DNA of 64,000 nt, taken from contig NC_016943.1 of NCBI RefSeq assembly GCF_000284015.1, positions 1,591,541-1,655,540 of the forward strand, written 5' to 3'. Every line of letters starts with the position of its first letter. Positions within the stretch are counted from its first letter, which is position 1. The notes under the pieces were generated by a model. That model was not told where the DNA came from. It saw only the letters and a list, made by a program, of their open reading frames with translations, and made no database searches. Source of the stretch: Blastococcus saxobsidens DD2. GTDB taxonomy: Bacteria; Actinomycetota; Actinomycetes; Mycobacteriales; Geodermatophilaceae. Shown one piece after another: positions 43,607 to 53,095 of the stretch. The translations under genes were made by a program, and so were the position numbers.

Positions 43607-45298
43607 ATGACGATCGGTCCCGGTTCCGAGGCCGCGCAGGACGAGGACCGACCGCCGGTCACGGTCTTCGGTCCCGACTTCCCCTTCGCGTTCGACGACT
43701 GGATCACGCACCCGTCGGGCCTCGGCGCCATCCCTCCGGAGCGGCACGGCGCGGAGGTCGCCATCGTCGGGGCGGGGATCTCCGGCCTGGTAGCGGCGTA
43801 CGAGCTCATGAAGCTCGGACTCAAGCCGGTCCTCTACGAGGCTTCGCAGATGGGCGGACGGTTGCGCTCGGCGCGGTTCGAGGGAGCCCCTGCCGAGATC
43901 GTCGCCGAGCTGGGTGGCATGCGCTTCCCGGTGTCGTCGACCGCCTTCTACCGCTACGTCGACATGCTGGGCCTGGAGACGAAGCCGTTCCCCAACCCGC
44001 TGACTCCTGCGTCCGGCAGCACGGTCATCGACATCGAGGGCGAGACCCACTACGCCGAATCCTCCGAGACGCTGCCGCCGCTCTTCCGGGAGGTCGCGGC
44101 GGCGTGGGCTGCCGCCCTGGAGCCCGTCCACTTCACCGACATCCAGGACGTGATCCGGGCCCGCGACGTCCGGCGGCTGAAGTCGCTCTGGAACGAGCTG
44201 GTCCCGCTGTGGGACGACCGCACCTTCTACGACTTCATCGCCAGCTCGGATGCGTTCTCCCGGCTGTCGTTCCACCACCGGGAGGTCTTCGGCCAGGTCG
44301 GGTTCGGCACCGGCGGGTGGGACTCCGACTTCCCGAACTCGATGCTCGAGATCTTCCGGGTCGTGATGACCAACTGCGACGAGGACCAGCGCTTCGTCGT
44401 GGGCGGGGTGGAGCAGGTGCCGTGGGGCCTGTGGAACCACGCACCCTCCGAGCTCGCGCACTGGCCGGCCGGGACGACGCTCGCGAAGCTCCATTCCGGC
44501 GGCGCGCGTGCCGGTGTGGCCGCCATCGCCCGGAACGACGACGGCAGCTTCACCGTCACCGACGCCTGGGGGCACGCCGCCCGCTACCCCGCGGTGCTCG
44601 TCACCTGCCAGAGCTGGCTGCTGACGACGCAGATCGACTGCGAGGAGCACCTGTTCTCGCAGAAGATGTGGACGGCGCTGGACCGCACGCGGTACATGCA
44701 GTCGTCGAAGACGTTCGTGATGGTCGATCGCCCGTTCTGGAAGGACAAGAACCCGGAGACCGGCCGCGACGTCATGAGCATGACGCTCACCGACCGGCTG
44801 ACCCGCGGCACCTACCTGTTCGACCACGGCGACGACCGGCCCGGCGTCATCTGCCTGACGTACTCCTGGATGAGCGACGCGCTGAAGATGCTGCCGTACC
44901 CGGTGGACCAGCGCGTGCGTCTCGCCCTCGGCGCACTGAAGAAGATCTACCCCGACCTCGACATCGCGCAGCACATCATCGGTGACCCCATCACGGTCTC
45001 GTGGGAGGCGGACGAGAACTTCCTCGGCGCCTTCAAGGGCGCCCTGCCCGGGCACTACCGGTACAACCAGCGGATGTACGCGCACTTCGTGCAGGACGAC
45101 TTCCCACCCGAGCAGCGCGGGATCTTCCTGGCGGGTGACGACGTGTCGTGGACGCCGGCCTGGGTGGAAGGCGCCGTGCAGACGTCCCTCAACGCGGTCT
45201 GGGGGATCCTGCGGCACTTCGGCGGGCGAACGCACGCCGACAACCCCGGCCCCGGTGACGTGTTCGCCGATCTCGGCCCGATAGCGCTCCCCGAGTAG
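43607..45298 (+). CDS. Flavin amine oxidase / L-tryptophan 2-monooxygenase family
   Basis: 563 residues of the FAD-dependent amine oxidase superfamily. The dinucleotide-binding motif VAIVGAGISGLVAAYEL starts near residue 46, with GGRLRSARF and the ELGGMRFP segment following. The C-terminal FAD motif is IFLAGDDVSWTPAWVEGAVQ. Overall layout matches IaaM-type tryptophan monooxygenase and lysine/phenylalanine oxidases, which turn an amino acid into an amide or oxo acid. No partner amidase (IaaH) is in the window, so indole-acetamide synthesis is only one option. ATG follows GGGGGAAGGA. Confidence 0.85.
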   Translation: MTIGPGSEAAQDEDRPPVTVFGPDFPFAFDDWITHPSGLGAIPPERHGAEVAIVGAGISGLVAAYELMKLGLKPVLYEASQMGGRLRSARFEGAPAEIVAELGGMRFPVSSTAFYRYVDMLGLETKPFPNPLTPASGSTVIDIEGETHYAESSETLPPLFREVAAAWAAALEPVHFTDIQDVIRARDVRRLKSLWNELVPLWDDRTFYDFIASSDAFSRLSFHHREVFGQVGFGTGGWDSDFPNSMLEIFRVVMTNCDEDQRFVVGGVEQVPWGLWNHAPSELAHWPAGTTLAKLHSGGARAGVAAIARNDDGSFTVTDAWGHAARYPAVLVTCQSWLLTTQIDCEEHLFSQKMWTALDRTRYMQSSKTFVMVDRPFWKDKNPETGRDVMSMTLTDRLTRGTYLFDHGDDRPGVICLTYSWMSDALKMLPYPVDQRVRLALGALKKIYPDLDIAQHIIGDPITVSWEADENFLGAFKGALPGHYRYNQRMYAHFVQDDFPPEQRGIFLAGDDVSWTPAWVEGAVQTSLNAVWGILRHFGGRTHADNPGPGDVFADLGPIALPE

Positions 45299-45350
45299 GC
45301 GTTCCGAGATGCGCATCGCCGTCCACCACTGCCAGTCGCGACCCCACGGC

Positions 45351-45545
45351 CGGAGGGTCGTCGGCGACCGCGGACAACGCGGGCCCCGTGGTCATCACCA
45401 GCTCACCGCCGCTGAGCCACGGGGTGGGGTCCTCGAGCTCGATGGCGTGGGACCGCGTGATCGGCCGGTCCGCGCCGGCAGCACCGCCGACGAGGGTCAG
45501 CCCGAGTCGCGGGTCGGCAGGTAGCCGGTTCACCGTGAGCGTCAC
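45351..45545 (-). pseudogene. PucR-family regulator remnant, N-terminal piece
   Basis: From ATG-equivalent 45545 the first about 60 codons match the PucR N-terminal domain (LGLTLVGGAAGADRPI, then LEDPTPWLSGGELVMTTG). After that the frame is unrelated, and the GAF-like middle and C-terminal HTH are missing. A full PucR regulator has about 500 residues. It lies tail to tail with the amine oxidase gene, which it may once have controlled. Confidence 0.72.
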
Positions 45546-45729
45546 CGACTCCTCCTGTCGACACCGTGTCCAGCCACCGTCCTCGAGATGGACGAGGAGT
45601 GGAGATCGGGAGGAGCCGGCGGTTCCAGCGGTGGCCGTGGTGCCGAGGGCGCCAGTCGACGCGTGCCCCCTGTGCAGGCCGGAAGTGGTCGAGCTTGCCC
45701 ATCGGGGACCGGTCGGCTACCAACGGCGG

Positions 45730-45942
45730 GTGACTACGCCTCGTCGACGACAACCGAACCCCACCTGGTACTTCGTCCTCGGGGCCATGTGGTCGGTGCT
45801 CGCCGTCGGTCAGTGGGGCGTGTCCGACAGCGTGGTCGCGAAGGTCGGCTTCACGTTCATCGCCGTCGCCAATCTGGCCATGGGTGTGGTCACGTTGCGA
45901 CGGCAGCGGAGAGCGAACCGGCCGGACGCCTCCGGGGCGTAG
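45730..45942 (+). CDS. Small membrane protein of unknown function
   Basis: 70 residues with two predicted membrane helices (YFVLGAMWSVLAVGQWGV and VGFTFIAVANLAMGVVTL) and a basic C-terminus. GTG at 45730 follows CAACGGCGG, a weak ribosome-binding site. No family recognised. It is convergent with the phosphatase gene. Confidence 0.6.
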   Translation: MTTPRRRQPNPTWYFVLGAMWSVLAVGQWGVSDSVVAKVGFTFIAVANLAMGVVTLRRQRRANRPDASGA

Positions 45943-46055
45943 CTGCTCGACCGGGCAGGCAGGGCCGCGATCCCGGGCACCACACCGGGGACGTCGCCCA
46001 CCCGCGCAGCGCCGAGGCCGCCGGTGGACGCCGAGCAGGGCTCGGCAGCCAGCGG

Positions 46056-47765
46056 TCAGGTCGCCGGCGACTGCCTGACCTGCGGACGATTGCGGACGGC
46101 GAGGAGAGCGATGTCGTCGTCAGTTCGGCCGGGGACTATCCGGGTGAGGACCTCGTCGCAGAGCTCTTCCAGCGGCAGGTGGTGGACCTGCCGGAGCACG
46201 TGCACGAGGCGCTCGATGCCCTGGTCGATGTCGCTGCGGCCGTGCTCGACGATGCCGTCGGTGTAGAAGAGGACGGTGTCATCGCAGTCGAGCACGGCCT
46301 CGTGGTCATTGCGCGGGCTGACCGTTCCGGAGCCGAGCAGCCGCTCCGGGGTGCTCCGCAGCAACTGCACCCGACCATCGGCGCGCAGGAGCACCGGCGG
46401 CAGGTGCCCGGCCGAGGACCAGCGCAGGATGCGTTGCCCGGCGCCGGCCTGGTCGGATGGCAGCTCGAGGCGGGCGACGAGCGCGGTGGCCAGGGTGCCG
46501 ACGTGTAGGCCGGTGAGCACGTCGTCGACCCGGGCGAGGATCCCGGCGGGGCCTTCGGGGCGGTCGTAGGCGATGCCGCGGAGGATGCTGCGGATCTGAC
46601 CCATCGCCGCGGCGGCGTCGACGTTGTGACCGACGACGTCGCCGATGACCAGCAGGATGGCGCCGTCCGGCTGACCGGAGGCGTCGTACCAGTCGCCGCC
46701 GACGTGCATGTGGCTGGCGGCCGGCTGGTAGCGGACCGCGATCTGCAGGTCCTCGGGCTGCGGGGGCGGGGTGAGCAGGCTGTGCTGGAGCGTCTCGGCG
46801 ACCTTCAGCTGCCGCTCGTACAGCCGGGCGTTGTCCAGGGCCAGCGACGCGCGGCGCGCGACCTCGACCGCGGTCGCGATCAGCATCTCGGTGTGCGGCG
46901 GGCGGTCGCCGGTGTTCATCAGCGCCAGGGCGCCGATCGTCCCGGTGCGGGCCCGCAGCGGCACGATCGTGCAGGAGGTGGTGTCCAGCCGCCGCCACGC
47001 CTCCCGGACCTGTTCGGTGCCCAGGGACGGGTCGATGAGCTCCGGGTCGATGGTGGGCAGCTGCACCGGCTCGCCGGTGAGCAGTGCGGCCATCAGCGGC
47101 GAGTCGTCTCCGGTGCCGCGGACCCGGCCGGTCAGGTAGGCGTCCAGGTCGGCGTGGCAGGCCGGATCGCGGTGGGCGCGAGCTTCCTCACCGGTGGGCC
47201 GGCCGTCGTCGCCCAGCATCGCCACGAACGCCCAGTCGCAGAGTCGCGGCACCACCAGCTCGGCGAGCTGGGCAGCGGTCTCGCCGGTGTCCAGCGTGCT
47301 GATCAGGGCCTCGCTGACCTCGGCCAGGAAGCGCAGCCGGTCGCGGTCGACGTCGTCGTCCGACTCGAGGTGGTCGCCGTTCCCGGCCGGGTCCACGGGG
47401 AGCTCGGTCAGGTGGGCGGTGCGCGGCCGGAAATGCAGCCGCAGCAGGTCACCATCGCGGGCCGCGGTGGCCGACAGCCAGCGGTCGGCCGGCGCGTAGT
47501 AGCCCTGCCACGCCACGGAGCTGTCGACGCTGCGGGCGTGCAGCAGGAAGCTGTGGAAAATCGTTCCGCCCAGCTCGGGTAGCGCGATCCAGATGTTGCG
47601 GTCCACCAGCTCTGACGGACTGCGTTGCAGCAGTTCCGCCCCGGCCGGATTGACGTAGCGGATGGTCCAGTCGCCGTCGAAGATGGCCACCCCGTCGGGC
47701 GCGGCGTCGACGACCGATGCCAGCGTTCCCAGGCCGAGCCGGGCTGCGGCGGACTCACTCACCAC
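46056..47765 (-). CDS. PAS-GAF-SpoIIE (PP2C-type) serine/threonine phosphatase
   Basis: 569 residues: a PAS domain at about 15-120 (VVDAAPDGVAIFDGDWTIRYVN), a GAF domain at about 145-315, and a SpoIIE/RsbU-type PP2C phosphatase at about 330-560 (HVGGDWYDASGQPDG with metal-binding Asp, GDVVGHNVDAAAAMGQIR, LFYTDGIVEHG). These enzymes dephosphorylate anti-sigma-factor antagonists in partner-switching control of stress sigma factors. The sensor domains suggest input from a small ligand or redox signal. It is monocistronic, with a second phosphatase at 53632. Confidence 0.92.
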   Translation of the reverse strand: MVSESAAARLGLGTLASVVDAAPDGVAIFDGDWTIRYVNPAGAELLQRSPSELVDRNIWIALPELGGTIFHSFLLHARSVDSSVAWQGYYAPADRWLSATAARDGDLLRLHFRPRTAHLTELPVDPAGNGDHLESDDDVDRDRLRFLAEVSEALISTLDTGETAAQLAELVVPRLCDWAFVAMLGDDGRPTGEEARAHRDPACHADLDAYLTGRVRGTGDDSPLMAALLTGEPVQLPTIDPELIDPSLGTEQVREAWRRLDTTSCTIVPLRARTGTIGALALMNTGDRPPHTEMLIATAVEVARRASLALDNARLYERQLKVAETLQHSLLTPPPQPEDLQIAVRYQPAASHMHVGGDWYDASGQPDGAILLVIGDVVGHNVDAAAAMGQIRSILRGIAYDRPEGPAGILARVDDVLTGLHVGTLATALVARLELPSDQAGAGQRILRWSSAGHLPPVLLRADGRVQLLRSTPERLLGSGTVSPRNDHEAVLDCDDTVLFYTDGIVEHGRSDIDQGIERLVHVLRQVHHLPLEELCDEVLTRIVPGRTDDDIALLAVRNRPQVRQSPAT

Positions 47766-47918
47766 GACTCCCCCGGGGATTCGTCCGGTGACACGGTGCC
47801 ACCGGCGGAACCCTGGAACAGTACGTCACCGCCACCGTCGGAAGTCCCGGTGGCGGCTGGCGCACTGCGGTCGCGGGTACGCGGCTGCGCCGATCGAGGC
47901 TTCGGCGTCGCCGGTCGG

Positions 47919-48188
47919 TCAGACGCCGGACGGCACGGTGCCCAGCTCGCCGGTCAGCAGGACCTCCTCGGCGATGTCACGGAGCTTCTCGTTCCGGCGG
48001 CTGCTCGCCGTGCGGAGCAGGTCGAACGCCTGGTCCTCGGTGATCTTCAGGGATGCCATGAGGATGCCGATCGCCATCCCGATCCTGCGGTTGCTCAGCA
48101 CGGCCTGCTCGAGTTGAGTCACGCGCCCCAGGGCAGCCGCCAGCTCCGGTTGCGCTTCGTGCTCGGGATGCCACAACTGCTCTGCCAT
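47919..48188 (-). CDS. ANTAR-domain RNA-binding protein
   Basis: 89 residues that are almost wholly an ANTAR domain (RIGMAIGILMASLKITEDQAFDLL). ANTAR proteins bind paired RNA hairpins to prevent early transcription termination. There is no receiver or GAF input domain, so it may be controlled by a partner. ATG at 48188 has GGGGGT upstream; the frame extends to 48239, but that part is unlike the family. Confidence 0.85.
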   Translation of the reverse strand: MAEQLWHPEHEAQPELAAALGRVTQLEQAVLSNRRIGMAIGILMASLKITEDQAFDLLRTASSRRNEKLRDIAEEVLLTGELGTVPSGV

Positions 48189-48454
48189 GCCGACCCCCCT
48201 GCTCGAGCGGCAGGCTCCCCTCTCGCTGCCTGACCCCATCGTGTGCGGGACGGTCTCTCGTATGCGCCGGATGCCGCGGCGGTCCGGTCCGGCCCGGCTA
48301 CGCGCCCCTGTCCGCCGGCCGCAGAGTGGTCACCCCACGGGTGCCGCCGGCTGTGTCCTGTGCGACGGCAGAGTGACTGGATGCCGACCCTCCGTCTACC
48401 GTCGAGGGTCGTGGCCCGCGAGGGACATCGGAGTCGAGCAGGAGGGGGCGAGCA

Positions 48455-49441
48455 GTGGTTGCGTGGACGCGCGAGGACAGCGACGGCGCGGCCGGCTCCG
48501 CCGCCGTGTCCGGATTCGTGCATGACGGCCTGTTCTTCGACTCCCCGGACGAGCTCGTCGCCGTCGCGGCGCCGTTCATCCTCGACGGCCTGGCCGCCGG
48601 CGACGCCGTCGCCATCGCGGTCAGCTCGCAGAACTCCGGCCATCTGCGGAAGGCGGTCGGCGACGATCCGCGGGTCGTCATCCTCGACGGCGGCGGCAGT
48701 TACCACAGCCGGGCAGCTGCGACCATCGCCAGCTGGCGCCGGCTGGCGGCCCGACGCGCCGCAGAGGGCTTCGGCCGACTGCGTGTGATCGGCGAGGTGG
48801 ACTTCGGGAGCACGACCGCCGAGCAGCTGGAGTGGCAGCGGTACGAGGCGGTGATCAACCACGCGTTCGCCGCCACCCCGTTGTGGGGACTGTGCGTGTT
48901 CGATACCCGCCGGTGCGCCGAGCCGGTCCTCAGCTGCGCCCGGCACACCCACCCGCAGCTGGTGGACGCGGCCGGACGTCGCGCCAACCCCGCCTTCGTG
49001 GACCCGGCTCGTTACCTGGGCGCCCTGCCCGTGCCGGTCGAACCGCTGGAGGCCACCGCGCCGCGGCTGGTCGCCGAGGACGTGTCCGACTTCGTGGCGC
49101 TGCGGCACACCGTGCAGGCGCGCTTGGCCGAGACCGGCGGCCCGGCGGACCTGCTGGAGGACTTCCTCCTGGCCGTGGACGAGATGACGTCCAACGCTCT
49201 GCGGCACGGTGCCCCACCCGTCGCGCTGTCGCTGTGGACCGCTCCGGGCACCGTGGTCTGCACCATCAGGGATGCCGGAGCCGGCTGGGCGGACCCGTTC
49301 GCCGGGTACGGGCCCGCACACGGGGAAGATCTCTCCCGCGGCGGCATGGGCCTGTGGCTGGCCCGCCAGTTGTGCGACCACGTCGTCCTCCGTCGCGACG
49401 AGCACGGCGCGAGCGTCCGACTGACCAGTCGCTGGGCCTGA
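48455..49441 (+). CDS. MEDS-domain sensor with RsbW-like anti-sigma kinase domain
   Basis: 328 residues: a MEDS domain at about 20-190 (FVHDGLFFDSPDELVAVAAPF, LCVFDTRRCAEPVL) and an HATPase_c_2 domain at about 200-328 with N-box DEMTSNALRHG, GAGWADPF and SRGGMGLWLARQLCD. This is the RsbA-type layout in actinobacteria, a candidate kinase/anti-sigma partner of the SpoIIE phosphatases on either side. GTG at 48455 is used. Confidence 0.88.
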   Translation: MVAWTREDSDGAAGSAAVSGFVHDGLFFDSPDELVAVAAPFILDGLAAGDAVAIAVSSQNSGHLRKAVGDDPRVVILDGGGSYHSRAAATIASWRRLAARRAAEGFGRLRVIGEVDFGSTTAEQLEWQRYEAVINHAFAATPLWGLCVFDTRRCAEPVLSCARHTHPQLVDAAGRRANPAFVDPARYLGALPVPVEPLEATAPRLVAEDVSDFVALRHTVQARLAETGGPADLLEDFLLAVDEMTSNALRHGAPPVALSLWTAPGTVVCTIRDAGAGWADPFAGYGPAHGEDLSRGGMGLWLARQLCDHVVLRRDEHGASVRLTSRWA

Positions 49442-49733
49442 CCGGCCACCGATCTCCCGGCCGGCCCCCGTGCACATGCTGATGGGCGGGGGCCCGTCCG
49501 CATCCGTTCCGCAGCGAGCGCTGGTGAGCATTCCATCGAGCCTCGGACACGCCTGGCACAGTCGTATCGCCGGTGAGCCGCGGGGGACATGGCAGCGTCC
49601 TCCGCCGGGTTCCAGGACCTCTCGGGAGCGTCTCGCCCGTGATAGGGACAGGTCGGTGTCGGCCGGACGACCGCCCCGACCGACCGACCGCGTTCAGCCC
49701 CTGCGGACCCTGCCTGACCTGACTGGGAGCGCG

Positions 49734-50537
49734 ATGCCGCAGCCGACCGACGCGCGCCAACTGGTCAAGGGCTTCGGTCGCGGCATCGGAGGCGCGCTGC
49801 TCTTCGCCATGCCCCTGTTGATGACGATGGAGGTGTGGCGGCTGGGCCTGGCCGTCGACCGCTACCGGGTGGCCGCCCTCACCGTCGGCACGGTCCTGCT
49901 GGTGATCGGCCTCGCTCGCAACCTCGGAGGCTCCGGACGATCCGGCTGGCGGGCCAGCCTGGTCGACGCCGGGGTGGCCTTCCTCGCGGCCGCCCTCGCT
50001 GCCGCGGTCATCCTCACGACGCTCGACGTCCTCGACTGGCTGCGGGACTGGCGGGACGCGGTCTCCATCCTCCTGCTGGCCATGCTGCCGGCCGCCGTCG
50101 GCGCTTCCTACGCCCGGGCCCAGCTCGGGGAGGGCAGCGCCTTCCCGAGCAAGTCCGGGTACGGCCACGAGCTCTCCCTGATGGTGGCCGGGGCGGTGGT
50201 CTTCGCGGCCAACGTGGCGCCGACGGAGGAGATCGTGCTCCTCGCGGCGACGATGACCCCCTGGCACACGCTGGTCCTCGTCGCCCTCAGCCTCGCGCTG
50301 ATGCACGCCTTCGTCTACGGGGTCGGCTTCGGCGGGGAGGAGGAGTACGAAGGGCCGGTCCAGTCCTTCGCGACCTTCACGATCGTGGGGTACGCGCTCG
50401 CCTTGTGCGTCGCTGCCTATCTGCTGTGGACGCTCGGCCGCTTCGAGGACATCGGGCTGCTCATGGTGGTCACCGAGTCGGTGGTCCTGGCCCTTCCCGC
50501 GAGCCTGGGCGCTGCGGCGGCCCGGCTCATCCTGTGA
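49734..50537 (+). CDS. TIGR02587 family integral membrane protein
   Basis: 267 residues with seven or eight hydrophobic segments. It starts LVKGFGRGIGGALLFAMPLL and has PTEEIVLLAATMTPWHTL near 165 and GGEEEYEGPVQSF near 200, all fitting the TIGR02587 (DUF2391-like) membrane family. Function is not established. ATG at 49734 is preceded by GGGAGC. The partner TIGR02588 gene follows 14 bp later, the usual pairing. The upstream gap 49442-49733 shows nothing clear. Confidence 0.85.
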   Translation: MPQPTDARQLVKGFGRGIGGALLFAMPLLMTMEVWRLGLAVDRYRVAALTVGTVLLVIGLARNLGGSGRSGWRASLVDAGVAFLAAALAAAVILTTLDVLDWLRDWRDAVSILLLAMLPAAVGASYARAQLGEGSAFPSKSGYGHELSLMVAGAVVFAANVAPTEEIVLLAATMTPWHTLVLVALSLALMHAFVYGVGFGGEEEYEGPVQSFATFTIVGYALALCVAAYLLWTLGRFEDIGLLMVVTESVVLALPASLGAAAARLIL

Positions 50538-50551
50538 CGAGAGGGACACGC

Positions 50552-50965
50552 ATGTCTGGATCCGACGAGGACAGCCAGGACCAGGGCTCCGGTGGTACGT
50601 CAGCGGCCGAGTACGCCGTGGGTGGGCTGGGCGGGCTACTGGTGCTGCTCCTGATCGCCTTCCTCGGCTACCAGGCCCTGGCCGTCCGGGAGAGCGGCCC
50701 GCAGCTGGCCGTCGAGGTCACCGCGGTGGAGCAGGTGGGCGCCGGATACGAGGTCCGCCTCCGGGTGCGCAACGACGGTGGCACCACGGCCGAGGCGGTG
50801 CAGGTCAGCGGTCAGATCGTCCGGGACGGCCGCCAGGTGGAACAGGCGTCGGCGACGATCGCGTACGTCCCCCCGGAGAGCCGGCGGGAGGCGGTGCTGG
50901 TCTTCTCGGCCGATCCGCGCGACGGCGAGCTCACCGTCGGTCCCGAGGGCTACACGGTCTCCTGA
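50552..50965 (+). CDS. TIGR02588 family membrane-anchored protein
   Basis: 137 residues: an acidic N-terminus, one membrane helix at about 22-45 (GLGGLLVLLLIAFLGYQAL) and an extracytoplasmic Ig-like beta domain (YEVRLRVRNDGGTTAEAVQV). It matches the TIGR02588 family, which is found next to TIGR02587. The pair probably forms a membrane complex of unknown role. Confidence 0.85.
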   Translation: MSGSDEDSQDQGSGGTSAAEYAVGGLGGLLVLLLIAFLGYQALAVRESGPQLAVEVTAVEQVGAGYEVRLRVRNDGGTTAEAVQVSGQIVRDGRQVEQASATIAYVPPESRREAVLVFSADPRDGELTVGPEGYTVS

Positions 50966-51090
50966 GGCAGTCGCCGGAGCTCCGGCGATACCAGGGCCCG
51001 GGCGGCACACCGTGCATGGCGACGGCTCGATCCACGAGTCGGATCAGTTCCGAGCACCGTGGCAGCGGAGCGACCCAGTAGTTTTGGACC

Positions 51091-51831
51091 ATGACGGTCG
51101 CCGTGGACGACAACGAGGGTGGGAACGCAACCACGGACCACCTGGGCGAGAGGATGAGCCGGGTGGCGCGGCGGCTCCAGGAGGAGCACGGCGACGTGGA
51201 GGCGACGCTGCAGGCGATCGCTGCGGCGGCCGTCGGCACCGTGCCCAACGCGGAGGACTGCGGGATCACCTACGTGATCGGCCGCAAAAAGGTGGAGCCG
51301 CGCGCCTGGACCAGCGACCTGCCCAAGGGCGTGGACTCGCTGCAGGAGCGCCTGGAGCAAGGCCCATGTCTGGACGCGGTGTGGGAGGAGGAGGTCGTCC
51401 GCGTGGACGACGTCGCTTCCGACGAACGCTGGCCGGAGTTCGCGCGGGAGGCGTCCGACCTCGGTGTCGGCAGCATGATGTGCTTCCAGCTCTTCGTCGT
51501 GGGCGACCAGCTCGGCGCGTTGAACCTGTACGCACGGACGCCGGGCGCGTTCGACGACGACAGCCAGGACATCGCACTGATCTTCGCCAGCCACGCCGCA
51601 GTGGCACTGGCCGGCGCTGAGCACGAATCGAACCTGCGCGCCGGGCTGAGCAACCGGGACGTCATCGGGCAGGCGAAGGGCATCCTCATGGAGCGGCACA
51701 GGATCACGGCCGATCAGGCGTTCGGCGTCCTGACCCGCGTCTCCCAGGAGATGAACCGCAAGCTGGTCGACATCGCACGGGAGCTGACCGACACCGGCGC
51801 CGTGCCCAGGGCCGACCGACGTCGGGACTGA
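51091..51831 (+). CDS. GAF-ANTAR transcription antiterminator
   Basis: 246 residues: a GAF sensor at about 35-165 (EDCGITYVIGRKKVEPRAWT, QLFVVGDQLGALNLYA) and an ANTAR domain at about 185-238 (VIGQAKGILMERHRITADQAF). It is probably a ligand-gated RNA-binding antiterminator. ATG has no strong ribosome-binding site, but TAGTTT (about 51080) lies close upstream and could be part of a promoter for a short-leader message. Confidence 0.88.
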   Translation: MTVAVDDNEGGNATTDHLGERMSRVARRLQEEHGDVEATLQAIAAAAVGTVPNAEDCGITYVIGRKKVEPRAWTSDLPKGVDSLQERLEQGPCLDAVWEEEVVRVDDVASDERWPEFAREASDLGVGSMMCFQLFVVGDQLGALNLYARTPGAFDDDSQDIALIFASHAAVALAGAEHESNLRAGLSNRDVIGQAKGILMERHRITADQAFGVLTRVSQEMNRKLVDIARELTDTGAVPRADRRRD

Positions 51832-52239
51832 CGGCGCCGAACCGGCACATCCACTCGTGGCACAGGCCATTCGATGGGGGAGCGTGCGGGGAACGAGGAC
51901 GGATCACGCTTCTGCGGGCAGCCGGCGAGGGTCGGCCGACTACTCGCAGTGAGCAGGCGCCCGGAGAGGGTCATGCCCGTCATGAAACCGTAACGGGCAA
52001 TCCGGTCGTAGCCCGTTTGCTGGCTGGACCGACGCGGGCATGTGATCAAGCGTCAGACGGAGGTGCGGGATCTGGCGCTGCATCCGCAGCCGGGGGGACC
52101 TGCCCGTCACGTTGGGGCTGCACGCCTGAACGAGCGGATGGTGCAACAAGCGCCCCTCCACCCATCCCGGAGCCGGTTCCCGACCGCCTTCGACGCCGCC
52201 GTCCTCCCGGATGGTGGCGCCCCAGACAAGGGAGTCTCC
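51832..52239. other. 408-bp upstream region without a gene
   Basis: No convincing ORF. GTTTG (52015-52019), 16 bases, GGGCAT (52036-52041) loosely resembles a SigB/SigH-type stress promoter about 200 bases before the CHRD gene. This is a weak match and is given only as a candidate. Confidence 0.35.
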
Positions 52240-53007
52240 ATGCGCAAGACCCTCGCAATGCCCGCCGTCGCGATCGCGGCCGCCGCCTTCCCGCTGCTGA
52301 CCATGAGCGCTGCCTCGGCCGCCGATGGCAGCTACCAGGCCGAGCTCGGTGCCCTGAACGACTCGGGCGCCACCGGCATGGGCATGGTGACCTTCCAGGG
52401 CGACCAGGCCACCGTCACCGTCGAGGCCTCCGGACTGCTGGCCGGTGCGCCGCACGCGCAGCACTTCCACATCGGAGCGGAGGGGGTGTGCCCGCCGGCG
52501 TCCGCGGACGAGAACGGCGACGGGATCATCAGCACCGTCGAGGGGCAGCCGTTCTACGGCTCCATCGGCACCTCGCTGACCACGACGGGTGACACCAGCG
52601 CGGACAGCGCCCTGGCCGTCGAGCGCTTCCCGACCGCAGAGGGCGGCTCGTTCACCTACGAGCGGACCTTCACCGTCGACCCGAGCGTGGTGGACTCATT
52701 CGAGGCCGGCACCGCCGTCCTGGTCGTGCACGGCATCGACCCCGACAACAGCGGCGCCTACGACGGTGAGGCAATGAGCGAGCTCAACCCCGAGCTGCCG
52801 CTGGAGGCCACCGCCCCGGCCGCCTGTGGTGCCTTCACCGCCTCCCAGATGGGTCAGATGCCCACCGGTGGCGCCGAGACCGGCGCGGGCAGCACCGCCG
52901 GCATCGAGCACGAGGCCGCGATGGGTGTCGGCGCGGTCGCCGTCGCCGGTGCGGCTGCCGCCGGTGCGGTTGCGTACCGCCGTCGTCAGGCCGCCGACCA
53001 GGCCTGA
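52240..53007 (+). CDS. Secreted CHRD-domain protein with C-terminal anchor
   Basis: 255 residues: a Sec signal peptide (KTLAMPAVAIAAAAFPLL, cleavage after ASA near residue 27), a CHRD-like domain (ATVTVEASGLLAGAPHAQHFHIG with the metal-type His residues), then a flexible Gly/Thr stretch and a hydrophobic C-terminal segment ending in RRRQAADQA. ATG follows AAGGGAG. A class F sortase gene follows, so the tail may be a membrane or wall anchor, although no LPxTG motif is visible. Confidence 0.85.
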   Translation: MRKTLAMPAVAIAAAAFPLLTMSAASAADGSYQAELGALNDSGATGMGMVTFQGDQATVTVEASGLLAGAPHAQHFHIGAEGVCPPASADENGDGIISTVEGQPFYGSIGTSLTTTGDTSADSALAVERFPTAEGGSFTYERTFTVDPSVVDSFEAGTAVLVVHGIDPDNSGAYDGEAMSELNPELPLEATAPAACGAFTASQMGQMPTGGAETGAGSTAGIEHEAAMGVGAVAVAGAAAAGAVAYRRRQAADQA

Positions 53008-53025
53008 TCGACCCGCAGTGAGCAC

Positions 53026-53065
53026 ACCGCCGCGCCGCACGGGACCACCCGTGCGGCGCGGCGGT
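53026..53065 (+). terminator. Perfect 17-bp hairpin between CHRD and sortase genes
   Basis: Arms 53026-53042 and 53049-53065 pair completely around a six-base loop and are nearly all G/C. There is no T-run; it may be an actinobacterial terminator or limit expression of the sortase gene. Confidence 0.65.
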
Positions 53066-53095
53066 CCGCTCAGCCCGCCACTCGGAGGACAGACC

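Noticed and set aside
43562-45316. A 584-codon minus-strand frame opposite the amine oxidase
   Set aside because: Shadow of a conserved flavoenzyme, no family resemblance.
52015-52041. A stress sigma-factor promoter before the CHRD gene
   Set aside because: The match is loose and 200 bases from the start; there is no second example in the block to support it.
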